64,000 nt of DNA from Terriglobia bacterium (GTDB lineage Bacteria; Acidobacteriota; Terriglobia; Acidiferrales; UBA7541), in contig JAIQFG010000004.1 in the NCBI GenBank assembly GCA_020073375.1, positions 40,348 to 104,347 of the forward strand, in the 5' to 3' direction. Both the position numbers and the translations under genes were made by a program. The notes below the pieces were generated by a model. That model saw only the letters and a list, made by a program, of their open reading frames with translations. It made no database searches and was not told where the DNA came from. The number at the start of each line of letters is the position of its first letter. Positions within the stretch are counted from its first letter, which is position 1. This document shows, in pieces, positions 1-9,069 of the stretch.

Positions 1-24
1 CCGCGCTTTGGATTCAAGGAAGAG

Positions 25-59
25 GGATTCCTCACCCGCAGGAGCGGGTTCGGAATGAC
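25..59. repeat. Family B inverted repeat (right half, cut by window edge)
   Basis: The segment reads GGATTCCTCACCCGCAGGAG and ends in GTTCGGAATGAC. This is the right half of a repeat seen complete at 1197-1285 and as a short palindrome at 16323-16358. Its left partner probably lies outside the window. It sits about 100 bases upstream of ilvC. Confidence 0.75.
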
Positions 60-136
60 GATGTTGTTGGTTTTTCCTCAAACCGAGGAGCATGTGCAAC
101 GAGTACGAAAGCTTTTTGTTCAGAAATAAAAATTGA

Positions 137-1177
<1,041 letters not shown>

Positions 1178-1196
1178 GCTGCGAACACTGAATCGT

Positions 1197-1285
1197 CGTC
1201 ATTTCGAGCGGAGCGAGGAATCTCTCCGGGTTTGAGCGCAAAACCAGGAGGGATTCCTCACCCGCAGGAGCGGGTTCGGAATGAC
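1197..1285. repeat. Family B paired inverted repeat
   Basis: The left arm GTCATTTCGAGCGGAGCGAG and the right arm ending GTTCGGAATGAC are imperfect complements separated by about 20 bases. The repeat fills most of the ilvC-ilvD gap. Similar pairs occur at 15253-15331, 39848-39927 and 55503-55580. Confidence 0.85.
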
Positions 1286-1378
1286 AACGGCTCGTTTGGT
1301 GTCGCGGGTGGAACACGGCCCGACATGTATTCACCAGTTACGAATCACGAATCACGGTTCATATCTCCCGGAGGCTCC

Positions 1379-3058
1379 ATGGATTCGCGTTTCAGAGAAC
1401 ACAGCCGCATCATCGTCGACGGCCCTTCGCGCGCCCCCGCCCGTTCCTACTTTCGCGCCGTGGGCATGACCGACAACGATCTCTCCAAGCCCCTGGTCGG
1501 CATCGCCAACACCTGGATTGAGATCATGCCCTGCAATTCCCATCTGCGCCAGCTGGCCGAAAGAGTGAAGGCAGGCGTGCGCGACGCCGGCGGCACTCCC
1601 ATGGAATTCAACACCATCGCGATTAGCGACGGCGAATCCATGGGCACGGAAGGAATGAAGTCATCGCTGGTCAGCCGCGAAGTGATTGCCGATTCGATTG
1701 AGCTGGTCGGACGCGGCTACATGTTCGATGCCATGATCGCGCTGGCAGGCTGCGATAAAACCATTCCCGCGACGGCCATGGGCTTGACGCGCCTGAATCT
1801 CCCCAGCTTGGTTCTGTACGGCGGATCGATTCAGCCCGGCCGGTTTCAGGGACGCGACGTCACGATTCAAGATGTGTTTGAGGCGGTCGGCGCGCACTCG
1901 GCCGGGAAAATGAGCGACGCTGACCTGAAGGAAATCGAAAGCGTGGCGTGTCCCGGCGCCGGCGCGTGCGGCGGCCAGTTTACGGCCAACACCATGGCCA
2001 TGGCGCTGGAATTCATCGGCCTTACGCCGCTGGGCCTGGGCAACGTGCCGGCCACCGATCCCCGCAAGGGGGACGCCGCGTATCGTTCCGGCCAGCTCGT
2101 CATGGACTTGCTGCACAAAGGCATTACGCCCAGCAAAATTCTCACGCGCAAGGCGTTTGAGAATGCAATCACTGCCGTGGTCGCCACCGGCGGCTCCACC
2201 AATTCCGTGCTGCATCTTTTGGCCATGGCCAAGGAGGCCGGCATCGACCTGCGCATCGAGGAGTTCGACGAAATCAGCTCGAAGACTCCCCTGCTGGCCG
2301 ACATGAAACCCTGGGGCCGCTTCACTGCCGTCGATCTGTACAACGCGGGCGGCATGGCGCTGCTGGCAAAACGCCTGCTCGACGCCGGCTTGCTGCATCG
2401 CGGGCAAATCACCGCCAGCTTGAAAACGCTGGACGAAGAAGCGCTCACGGCCAAGGAACTGCCCGGCCAGGAAGTTGTCCGCCCGCTCTCGAAACCGCTG
2501 AAAACCACCGGCGGACTCATGATCCTGAAAGGAAATCTTGTTCCCGAGGGATGCGTGTTGAAAACTTCCGGCCATGAGAAGCCGCACTTCCGCGGGCCGG
2601 CGCGCGTGTTTGACCGCGAGGAAGACGCCATGGACGCCGCCACCAAAGGCCTGATCAAGAAAGGCGACGTCGTGGTCGTCCGCTATGAAGGTCCGCGCGG
2701 AGGGCCCGGGATGCGCGAAATGCTCGGCCTCACTGCGCTGCTGGTCGGCCAGGGATTGGGCGAGGACGTGGCCCTGCTGACCGACGGCCGCTTCAGCGGC
2801 GCGACGCGCGGCCTGATGGCCGGCCACGCCGCTCCGGAAGCCGCTCGCGGCGGCCCCATCGCCATCATCCACGAGGGCGACGAAATTACGTTTGATCTGG
2901 CGACGAAAACGCTGCGCCTGGAACTGAGCGACGCCGAAATCAAGTCGCGCCTGGCAAAGTGGAAGGCGCCCGCGCCGCGCTACAAGACCGGCGTGCTAGC
3001 CAAGTACGCCGCGCTGGTAAGTTCCGCGTCGCTGGGGGCGATCACCACCGCCGGTTAA
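1379..3058 (+). CDS. ilvD: dihydroxy-acid dehydratase
   Basis: Dehydrates 2,3-dihydroxy-isovalerate or -methylvalerate to the 2-oxo acid, the third step of branched-chain amino acid synthesis, using an Fe-S cluster and Mg2+. The 559 residues match the IlvD/Edd family. Visible hallmarks are CDKTIPA and CPGAGACGGQFTANTMAMAL, which hold cluster cysteines, and the C-terminal TDGRFSGATRG segment. The frame is open further upstream to 1232, but that part is repeat-derived sequence. The ATG at 1379 has GGAGG a few bases upstream and begins the conserved protein. The stop codon abuts a family A repeat. Confidence 0.97.
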   Translation: MDSRFREHSRIIVDGPSRAPARSYFRAVGMTDNDLSKPLVGIANTWIEIMPCNSHLRQLAERVKAGVRDAGGTPMEFNTIAISDGESMGTEGMKSSLVSREVIADSIELVGRGYMFDAMIALAGCDKTIPATAMGLTRLNLPSLVLYGGSIQPGRFQGRDVTIQDVFEAVGAHSAGKMSDADLKEIESVACPGAGACGGQFTANTMAMALEFIGLTPLGLGNVPATDPRKGDAAYRSGQLVMDLLHKGITPSKILTRKAFENAITAVVATGGSTNSVLHLLAMAKEAGIDLRIEEFDEISSKTPLLADMKPWGRFTAVDLYNAGGMALLAKRLLDAGLLHRGQITASLKTLDEEALTAKELPGQEVVRPLSKPLKTTGGLMILKGNLVPEGCVLKTSGHEKPHFRGPARVFDREEDAMDAATKGLIKKGDVVVVRYEGPRGGPGMREMLGLTALLVGQGLGEDVALLTDGRFSGATRGLMAGHAAPEAARGGPIAIIHEGDEITFDLATKTLRLELSDAEIKSRLAKWKAPAPRYKTGVLAKYAALVSSASLGAITTAG

Positions 3059-3136
3059 GTAGGACAGGCTTCAGCCTGTCGCTTTTGATTTTTGCAACTG
3101 GTGCGAAACCCCCGACAGGCTGAAGCCTGTCCTACT
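3059..3136. repeat. Family A paired inverted repeat
   Basis: The left arm GTAGGACAGGCTTCAGCCTG is answered by its complement ending GCCTGTCCTACT, with about 35 unrelated bases between. It begins one base after the ilvD stop codon. This is the most frequent repeat type in the window. Confidence 0.9.
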
Positions 3137-3168
3137 GAAAGGCTACGACCGCCCGAAAGGAGCCCCTC

Positions 3169-4254
3169 GTGACAAACTCCAATCGATTCGCAAAATCGCT
3201 TCGACTATTCGCTTTGATCGCGTCTGTCACGGCGCTGTCGATGGCCGGCGCGGGCGTAACCACGGTCGATTCCCTGCTCATCAAGGAGCAAGGCAGCTTC
3301 TTCGTCGGCGGCCGCACCATATACACCGACGCGCTCACCGGAAATCCTGACGGCTTCCTGGGCACCGGCGTCAACAACGGCCACATCACCGTCGAGCAGA
3401 TGTATGTGCAATACCAGATTCCCGAGGGCGCCGCTGCGCACGTTCCCGTGGTCATGCTGCACGGCTGCTGCCTCAGCTCGAAGAGCTACGAAACCACGCC
3501 CGACGGCCGCATGGGATGGAACGAATATTTCCTGCGAAAACACCGCGCTGTATATTTGCCCGACCAGGTCTCCCGCGCGCGCTCCGGATTCGACGCGACC
3601 ATCTACAACGAAATCAAGCTGGGAAAACGCCCCCCCTCCGACATGCCCGAAATCCGCACCGCGACCCATGAACTCGCCTGGGTCCTGTTCCGGTTCGGGC
3701 CCGAGATGGGCAAGCCGTTTCCGAACGAGCAGTTCCCGGTCGATGCCTACGACGAATTCGGCAAGCAGGTGATTCCCGACCTGAACGCGGAATTGCCCTC
3801 GCCAAATCCCACGTGGACCAATCTCTCGGGCCTGGCCATTAAATTGAAAGGCGCCATCCTAATGGGCCACTCGGAATCGGGATTTTTTCCCGAGCAGGCC
3901 GCGCTCATCAACCCGGAGGAAATCAGGGGGCTGATCACCATCGAAAGCCTGTGCCCAGCGCTCAACGCGGATCAAATTTCGGGCCTGGCGAAAATTCCGA
4001 CACTGGTTGTCTTCGGCGATCACATCGACGACGTCGGCGCCTACCCGAAAATGTGGAGGGAAAGATTTGACGGCTGCGCCAAATTCGTCGAGCAGATGAA
4101 GGCCGCCGGCGGCGACGCCACCATGATGCACCTGCCCAAGTACGGCCAATTCGGCAACAGCCACATGCTGATGCTGGACAAAAATAATCTGCAGGTGGCG
4201 GACCTGATTTTGAAGTGGATCGACGAACACGTCGACAACAAAAAAAGACGGTGA
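3169..4254 (+). CDS. secreted alpha/beta-fold hydrolase (esterase/lipase-like)
   Basis: A predicted 361-residue exported hydrolase. Residues 1-28 form a signal peptide with basic residues before a hydrophobic core. The strand-turn HGCC near residue 97 matches an oxyanion-hole region, and the nucleophile elbow is GHSESG at 233-238, making Ser235 the likely nucleophile; a late FGDHID could carry the acid and NSHM the histidine. The GTG start at 3169 follows AAAGGAG. The substrate is not evident. Family assignment is by fold motifs only; similar secreted proteins in soil bacteria are annotated simply as alpha/beta hydrolases. Confidence 0.8.
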   Translation: MTNSNRFAKSLRLFALIASVTALSMAGAGVTTVDSLLIKEQGSFFVGGRTIYTDALTGNPDGFLGTGVNNGHITVEQMYVQYQIPEGAAAHVPVVMLHGCCLSSKSYETTPDGRMGWNEYFLRKHRAVYLPDQVSRARSGFDATIYNEIKLGKRPPSDMPEIRTATHELAWVLFRFGPEMGKPFPNEQFPVDAYDEFGKQVIPDLNAELPSPNPTWTNLSGLAIKLKGAILMGHSESGFFPEQAALINPEEIRGLITIESLCPALNADQISGLAKIPTLVVFGDHIDDVGAYPKMWRERFDGCAKFVEQMKAAGGDATMMHLPKYGQFGNSHMLMLDKNNLQVADLILKWIDEHVDNKKRR

Positions 4255-4284
4255 ACGGGCATTCTTGAAGAGGAACCTGAACCA

Positions 4285-5085
4285 TTATTTAGACAGAGGC
4301 TCGGCCATCGTCTTTTTATATTCTTCCGCCTCGCTCGGCGCGCAGATCATCTCCGCAATGTCCGTGTTCGGCGGCAAGAGCTTGAGGCGAAATTTGTCCC
4401 GCGCAATCCAGGGCTCCTTATAGGCCTTCGGATCGTCAATCTTCACGGTCAGTTCCATGGTGTCGCGGCTTACGCGGTGGTACCGCTCCTCGACCCTCAA
4501 TTCGCCGCTGTGCGGGTCGCCGGCATTATCGAGCCAGGTACGTTCGTCCATGCCCACAGATTGCACGACGAACGTGTAATCGTCTTCCCATTTCCCCACC
4601 GAGTATCCATACCATCTGGGATCCGGATCCTTGGGAAGCTCGCGCCCGTCGGTCCAGATGACGCGCCACACACGCTGATACTGATACATCATCAGCACCT
4701 GCCTGGGGGTCTGAACTGCCTGGAACGGCCGCAACTCAAACAACAGATTGCGCGGGAACCCCGCCGGGTCGCAGCCGTCGAGCGGATCGTTCACAAGTCC
4801 GACGGAAACCCTCCGTGGTCCTTCGCCGGGTTTGTAGACGTTGTTGGCCAGATCCGCTCCCCAATCCGTAAAAGGCGCATGGGAAGCCACGCCGCGCGGG
4901 TTGATCCCCTCCATGGTATTCTCCGCATCCCAGATTCCGGAGAGGTCGCGGCGAGGGGCGGGCGCGGACGGCTGTGCTTTCGTTGCTTCCGGTTTCTTCG
5001 GAGCAGGACTCTGCGCGCGCATTCCCATCGAAAGCGCCAGCAGCGCAACACACGCGAGGATCGGTTTCACACCCAGCTTTCGCAT
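4285..5085 (-). CDS. secreted hypothetical protein, acidobacterial type
   Basis: A 266-residue protein with an N-terminal signal peptide (hydrophobic core then a MRAQ cleavage region), a Pro/Ala/Lys-rich linker, and a globular part beginning DLSGIWDAEN. I recognise this kind of protein from acidobacterial genomes, where it often sits beside a DUF6152 gene as here, but no function is known to me. The ATG at 5085 has CGGGAG upstream and gives a clean signal peptide; a GTG six codons earlier is possible. It is the last gene of a three-gene minus-strand set with the DUF6152-type gene and the metallo-beta-lactamase-fold gene, separated by about 20 and 65 bases. All three products are predicted to be exported. 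Confidence 0.75.
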   Translation of the reverse strand: MRKLGVKPILACVALLALSMGMRAQSPAPKKPEATKAQPSAPAPRRDLSGIWDAENTMEGINPRGVASHAPFTDWGADLANNVYKPGEGPRRVSVGLVNDPLDGCDPAGFPRNLLFELRPFQAVQTPRQVLMMYQYQRVWRVIWTDGRELPKDPDPRWYGYSVGKWEDDYTFVVQSVGMDERTWLDNAGDPHSGELRVEERYHRVSRDTMELTVKIDDPKAYKEPWIARDKFRLKLLPPNTDIAEMICAPSEAEEYKKTMAEPLSK

Positions 5086-5106
5086 TTTAGAACACTCCCG
5101 CACCTT

Positions 5107-5499
5107 TCAGCGCACCGCAGGGTTCCACCCGATCAATTCTTTTCCGTTCGGAAGCACAACCTTCATGAGTTGGCCGACCGGCGCGCCATTCTTGGCCGGC
5201 CGCACGGTGACGGTGACCTGATCCCCGACGCTCAACGTATTCCTGGCCCAGCCGCGCCGAGTCATGTCAATCGGATTGCTGACTTCCGCCGCCCAATGCA
5301 CGATGGCGCCCTTGTCATCGGTCGCGTCGAATTTCAGGAAGCAGTGGGGATTGGCCCACAGCCATTGCGTGACCGTCCCCTTCATGGTCAGCTCCTTATC
5401 CAGATCGTAGCCCGCCGACCCGTGATGGGCCGCGAGCGGCCCGGCAACCGCCAGCACCGAAACCACCGCCGCAAAAGTTACGAGTGCTTTATTTTTCAC
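5107..5499 (-). CDS. DUF6152-type secreted protein
   Basis: A short exported protein of 130 residues. The N-terminus KNKALVTFAAVVSVLAVAG is a signal peptide, followed by AHHGSAGYD and a small beta-rich domain containing MKGTVTQWLWANPHCF and a late GDQVTVTV strand. This arrangement matches the DUF6152 family, whose role is unknown. The GTG start at 5499 is set by a GGAGG six bases upstream; the frame extends further, but without a ribosome site and with a non-signal sequence. It lies between two other exported proteins in one apparent transcription unit. Confidence 0.75.
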   Translation of the reverse strand: MKNKALVTFAAVVSVLAVAGPLAAHHGSAGYDLDKELTMKGTVTQWLWANPHCFLKFDATDDKGAIVHWAAEVSNPIDMTRRGWARNTLSVGDQVTVTVRPAKNGAPVGQLMKVVLPNGKELIGWNPAVR

Positions 5500-5564
5500 G
5501 AGCTGCCTCCGATTTACTTCGCGAGATTGCTGCGCCCGCAATGCAATGCCCGGAAAAACGGTCT

Positions 5565-6428
5565 TCATTTTGCAGCGGCTTTCTGCTTGGCCAGCTCCGC
5601 AAGAAACTCCTGCTCCTTGTCGGCGACATACTTCTTGTAGCCCTCCGGATCGATGAACGGATTTGCCCCGCTGTTCTTTAAGCGAGCGTACTTCTCTTCC
5701 ATTCCATAGTAATTACCGTGCGCGCCCAGAAACACATCCGCGGGCAACGATTTTAGGACGCGGAACATTTTCGCGTAGTCCTCGGCGATTTGCGGGTACA
5801 GCGCGTTATTCACCAGTTTGTATCCGGCATTCACGTTCGGGCTGCCGATGATCACCACGTTGTATGTTTTGTTTCCTTCGCGCGCCTTCATCGCCCAGGT
5901 GGTCGTCCCCTTGGTGTGCCCTGGCGTGAGATGCGCGACCAGCACGGTGTCGCCCAGTTTCACTTCGTCGCCGTCGTGCAGGATGCGATCCACTTTGGTG
6001 GGCTGGTAACGGGAACCCATGTTCTCGCCGTACTGGAAATTGCCCTTCCCGCCGGCCTCGATCTCCGGCACGTCGGCGTCCATCACCATGTATTTCGCGC
6101 CGGTCAATTCTTTAATCGCCGCGCTGCCCGCGCAATGATCCCAATGCGCGTGGCTGATCAGCAGAATCTTGGTATCGCTGAAATGGAATCCGAGCTTCTC
6201 GATGCTCTCGCGGATCAGCGGCACGGAAGCTTCCAGGCTGCTGTTGATCAAAATATTTCCCTGCGGCGTGGTGATCAGATACGAGGCCAGGCCCTGGCTT
6301 CCCACATAATAGATGTTGCCGATGACCTGGTGCGGCGGAAACGGTGCCGTCCAGTCGGGCGTTTGCTGCGCGCGCAAACCGCCGGCAATCAAGAAGGTCA
6401 AAATCGCCGCCACCAGAAGTCGCTTCAT
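5565..6428 (-). CDS. subclass B3-type metallo-beta-lactamase fold hydrolase, secreted
   Basis: A 287-residue exported zinc hydrolase. Residues 1-20 are a signal peptide ending LRAQ. All zinc ligands expected for the B3 layout are visible: H93, H95, D97 and H98 in HAHWDHCAG, H171 in TPGHTKG and H237 in GAHGNYYG. HxHxDH with a second histidine next to Asp, and no zinc-site cysteine, favour B3 over B1. Whether it hydrolyses beta-lactams cannot be told from sequence; many environmental B3 homologues have weak or other activities. It is the first gene of a three-gene set of exported proteins, and no resistance regulator lies nearby. Confidence 0.85.
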   Translation of the reverse strand: MKRLLVAAILTFLIAGGLRAQQTPDWTAPFPPHQVIGNIYYVGSQGLASYLITTPQGNILINSSLEASVPLIRESIEKLGFHFSDTKILLISHAHWDHCAGSAAIKELTGAKYMVMDADVPEIEAGGKGNFQYGENMGSRYQPTKVDRILHDGDEVKLGDTVLVAHLTPGHTKGTTTWAMKAREGNKTYNVVIIGSPNVNAGYKLVNNALYPQIAEDYAKMFRVLKSLPADVFLGAHGNYYGMEEKYARLKNSGANPFIDPEGYKKYVADKEQEFLAELAKQKAAAK

Positions 6429-6496
6429 ATTCGGTTCACCTGCGAAATAGGATCGGGCCCGATGACGGGCAGTCTACTCCAGACCGCCCAGCTTTT

Positions 6497-6520
6497 GTAG
6501 CGCCCGCCTTCAGGCGGGCA
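6497..6520. repeat. Family C repeat, single arm
   Basis: TAGCGCCCGCCTTCAGGCGG matches one arm of the pairs at 21091-21157 and 24773-24845. The arm is itself a hairpin (CCCGCC-TTCA-GGCGGG). No second arm follows, so this copy is solitary, between two divergently transcribed genes. Confidence 0.75.
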
Positions 6521-6641
6521 CTTTGCCGTCAGCTGGATGCCCACTCAAGTGAAAAAGGCGCGCGATGCCCTGCTGACGGATGTGGCACGCCGTAAACTCG
6601 CCGCCGTGGCTTCCTCCGGCCCTCTCCGGTAGCATCGCTTC

Positions 6642-8609
6642 ATGTCCCTTCGAGCATCGCTGCGGCGGGAGCCCTCCGCGGAAAATCGCCGCGAAGTAAT
6701 CCTGTTTCTCTCAATGTTCCTGCTCGGCTTTTTACCTTATGTGAACACGCTGCTGGCCGGGTTTGTCTACGACGACAATTTCCAGGTGGTCGCCAACCCC
6801 TACGTGCATTCCTTCCACCACCTGCGGGAAATTTTCACCACCACGGTTTGGTCGTTCGAGGGCGCCGCCGGAGTCACTAATTATTTCCGCCCCATGATGA
6901 CGCTGGGATATCTGCTCACCTACCAGATCGCGGGCCTGGTGCCGTTCAGCTTTCACCTGGTCAATCTGGTGCTGAATTGCGGCGCCGTGTGGCTGGTGTT
7001 TCTCGTGCTCCGGCGATTCAGCGGCGAGCGCGTGGCCCTGATCGGCGCGGGCTTATTCGCATTGCACCCGATTCACACAGAACCGGTGGCTTGGATTGCC
7101 GCGGTCACCGACCTGCAACTGACCGTCTTTTACCTCGGCGCGTTTTTGTTATACCTGCGCCTGCCGGAAACCGCCCGCCGGGTGCGCGCGCGGGTTATCC
7201 TGTGCATTGTTTTTTTGCTGGCGCTGCTCTCGAAGGAGCAGGCCATGACGCTGCCGGTTTTGGCCACGATCTTCGAGTATTTTTACCGGGACGACCGGTC
7301 CGCGGCCACGGCTTGGGAAAAACTCTCGCGCATCGGCCCGCTCTGGGCCGTGGCCGCGCTTTACTTGACTGTTCGCACGATGATCCTGGGCGGCGTCGCC
7401 AGCGTCCTGATGCGCCCGAATCTTTCCTGGCATGATACGCTGCTTTCTTCCGTCGCCCTGCTGGGCCGCTACATGTGGAAACTGATCTGGCCCGCGCATT
7501 TTGCCGCATTTTATGTATTTCATCCCAGCCGGCATTTCACCGACGCCGGCGTCTTGCTCGGCGCTTGCGGCCTGATCGCATGTGCGATCCTATTTCTGCT
7601 CCTGTGGAAGCGCGCGCACATTCTCTCCTTCGCGTTTTTTCTGATCTTTCTACCGCTCGGCCCCGTCCTCAACGCGCGCTGGATGCCCGCAAGTGTATTC
7701 GCGGAGCGCTACCTCTATCTGCCCTCGGTGGGATTCTGCTGGCTTGTTGCATGGAGCGCGGTAACAATTTGGAATCGCGAAGGCCCGCCGCTGCTGAAGC
7801 CGCTGGCGCGCGCGGTGCCTGCGTTTGTTGGAATGATAGCGCTGGTATACGCCGCGCGAACGGTCACGCGAAACCGCGATTGGACCTCGGACGAAGTTCT
7901 GTTCCGCCAGGCGCTCCAGTCCCAGGGCGATGCGAGCCTGGTGCGGTCCGATCTCGGCTCCGTATTCTACAACCACGGCAACCTGGCCGAGGCTGAGCGC
8001 GAATGGCAGGAGGCGCTCTCCTACGGGCCTACAAATGTTTTCGCCATGGACAACATGGCGCTTCTCCGCCAGCACCAGCACCGCTACTTGGAGTCGCTCG
8101 ATTATTCGTGGCGGGCGTTGCGAGGGCGACCCGAGTACACCATGGCGCACGTCAATCTGGCCGAAACCCTGGCCGACTTGGGCCGCGACGCCGAAGCCGA
8201 ATGGCAATTCCGCATCGCCATCTCGCTTACTCCCCTTTCGACGCGCGCACACAACGCTTACGGCAAATTCCTGTTTCAGGCTGGCCGACTGGATGACGCA
8301 CGGACTGAATACGAGCGCTCGGTTTCCGCCGATGCCACGACCGACGCCTACGACCAGCTTGGAAAAATTTATTTGACCTGGAAAGATCTGCCGAGGGCCG
8401 AGCAGGCCTTTCGCCACGCGTTGGACGTCGACAAATTCGACATCGACGCCCACGTGGGCCTGGGGCAAGTCCTCGAAGCCACCGGCCACCCGGCCGACGC
8501 GCTCCTGGAATTCGAGAAAGGCCTGGAGATGGATCCATCCGACGCGGTGGCGAAAGCCGCCGCGGTTCGTCTTCGATCGAGCGCTTCCCCGAAAGCGGTC
8601 ATGCGGTGA
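6642..8609 (+). CDS. TMTC/DUF1736-like polytopic membrane protein with C-terminal TPRs
   Basis: Residues from about 25 to 400 hold roughly ten hydrophobic segments. Between the first two is YDDNFQVV followed by a loop containing YFRPMMTL, and later ALHPIHTEPVAWI. This DD-loop and HPxHTExV pattern is that of the TMTC/glycosyltransferase-like (GT-C) membrane family. After about residue 430 there are several tetratricopeptide repeats (for example FYNHGNLAEAEREW and AYGKFLFQAGRLDDA). In eukaryotes TMTC proteins transfer O-mannose; for bacterial members the substrate is unknown. A role in glycan transfer to exported proteins is inference. Confidence 0.82.
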   Translation: MSLRASLRREPSAENRREVILFLSMFLLGFLPYVNTLLAGFVYDDNFQVVANPYVHSFHHLREIFTTTVWSFEGAAGVTNYFRPMMTLGYLLTYQIAGLVPFSFHLVNLVLNCGAVWLVFLVLRRFSGERVALIGAGLFALHPIHTEPVAWIAAVTDLQLTVFYLGAFLLYLRLPETARRVRARVILCIVFLLALLSKEQAMTLPVLATIFEYFYRDDRSAATAWEKLSRIGPLWAVAALYLTVRTMILGGVASVLMRPNLSWHDTLLSSVALLGRYMWKLIWPAHFAAFYVFHPSRHFTDAGVLLGACGLIACAILFLLLWKRAHILSFAFFLIFLPLGPVLNARWMPASVFAERYLYLPSVGFCWLVAWSAVTIWNREGPPLLKPLARAVPAFVGMIALVYAARTVTRNRDWTSDEVLFRQALQSQGDASLVRSDLGSVFYNHGNLAEAEREWQEALSYGPTNVFAMDNMALLRQHQHRYLESLDYSWRALRGRPEYTMAHVNLAETLADLGRDAEAEWQFRIAISLTPLSTRAHNAYGKFLFQAGRLDDARTEYERSVSADATTDAYDQLGKIYLTWKDLPRAEQAFRHALDVDKFDIDAHVGLGQVLEATGHPADALLEFEKGLEMDPSDAVAKAAAVRLRSSASPKAVMR

Positions 8610-8652
8610 AGAATTGTTCCTTGCGATTCTCCGGCTGGAATAAAATCATCGG

Positions 8653-8895
8653 ATGCAAGAGGACCTCAAGCTCCTTCGCGCGCTGTGCAATGAGTTGACT
8701 CCCCGTGAGGAACGCGTAGCGATAATCGAAGGTTACGCTCGCCATGTTTTTGCGGAACCGGAACACCAGGTCGTCTTCGAGTCCATCCGCGCGCTCCTTG
8801 CACGCGGCCCCGTCACCGCCGAACGATTGATCGCGCATCTCACCAATCGCGGCTTCCCCGATGTGGACCTAGAAAAGTACATTCCTGCCCCTTAG
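8653..8895 (+). CDS. small hypothetical protein (80 aa)
   Basis: A short, probably helical acidic protein. It follows the TMTC-like gene by 43 bases on the same strand, so it may be cotranscribed. Codon use resembles the neighbours, with GC-rich third positions and no rare-codon clustering. No motif, signal peptide or membrane segment is visible. I do not recognise a family. Confidence 0.55.
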   Translation: MQEDLKLLRALCNELTPREERVAIIEGYARHVFAEPEHQVVFESIRALLARGPVTAERLIAHLTNRGFPDVDLEKYIPAP

Positions 8896-8912
8896 GCGCC
8901 GGCGCGCTTTTG

Positions 8913-8984
8913 GCAGCACTGGCTTCAGCCGGTGGGGTTTAGGCCGTCACGCACAAAAATCCACAGGCTGAAGCCTGTGCTACT
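8913..8984. repeat. Family A paired inverted repeat, degenerate left arm
   Basis: The right arm CACAGGCTGAAGCCTGTGCT is close to family A but with G/C changes that keep it self-complementary. The left arm GCACTGGCTTCAGCCGGTG has drifted. It sits between the 80-residue gene and the end of the convergent radical SAM gene. Confidence 0.7.
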
Positions 8985-9069
8985 CACCCCCCAGCCAAAT
9001 TGTTCGGTATGGATTATCCTTCGCACGGAAAACGAAATTATTTGCCGCGCATTGCAAAATCGAAGCGAG

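Noticed and set aside
1181..1378. Riboswitch or leader attenuator before ilvD
   Set aside because: The gap is a family B repeat; I see no leader peptide rich in Ile, Leu or Val, and no known aptamer pattern.
1661..2872. Long open frame antisense to ilvD
   Set aside because: The ilvD protein is unmistakable, and the antisense product is Ala/Gly/Arg-rich with no family.
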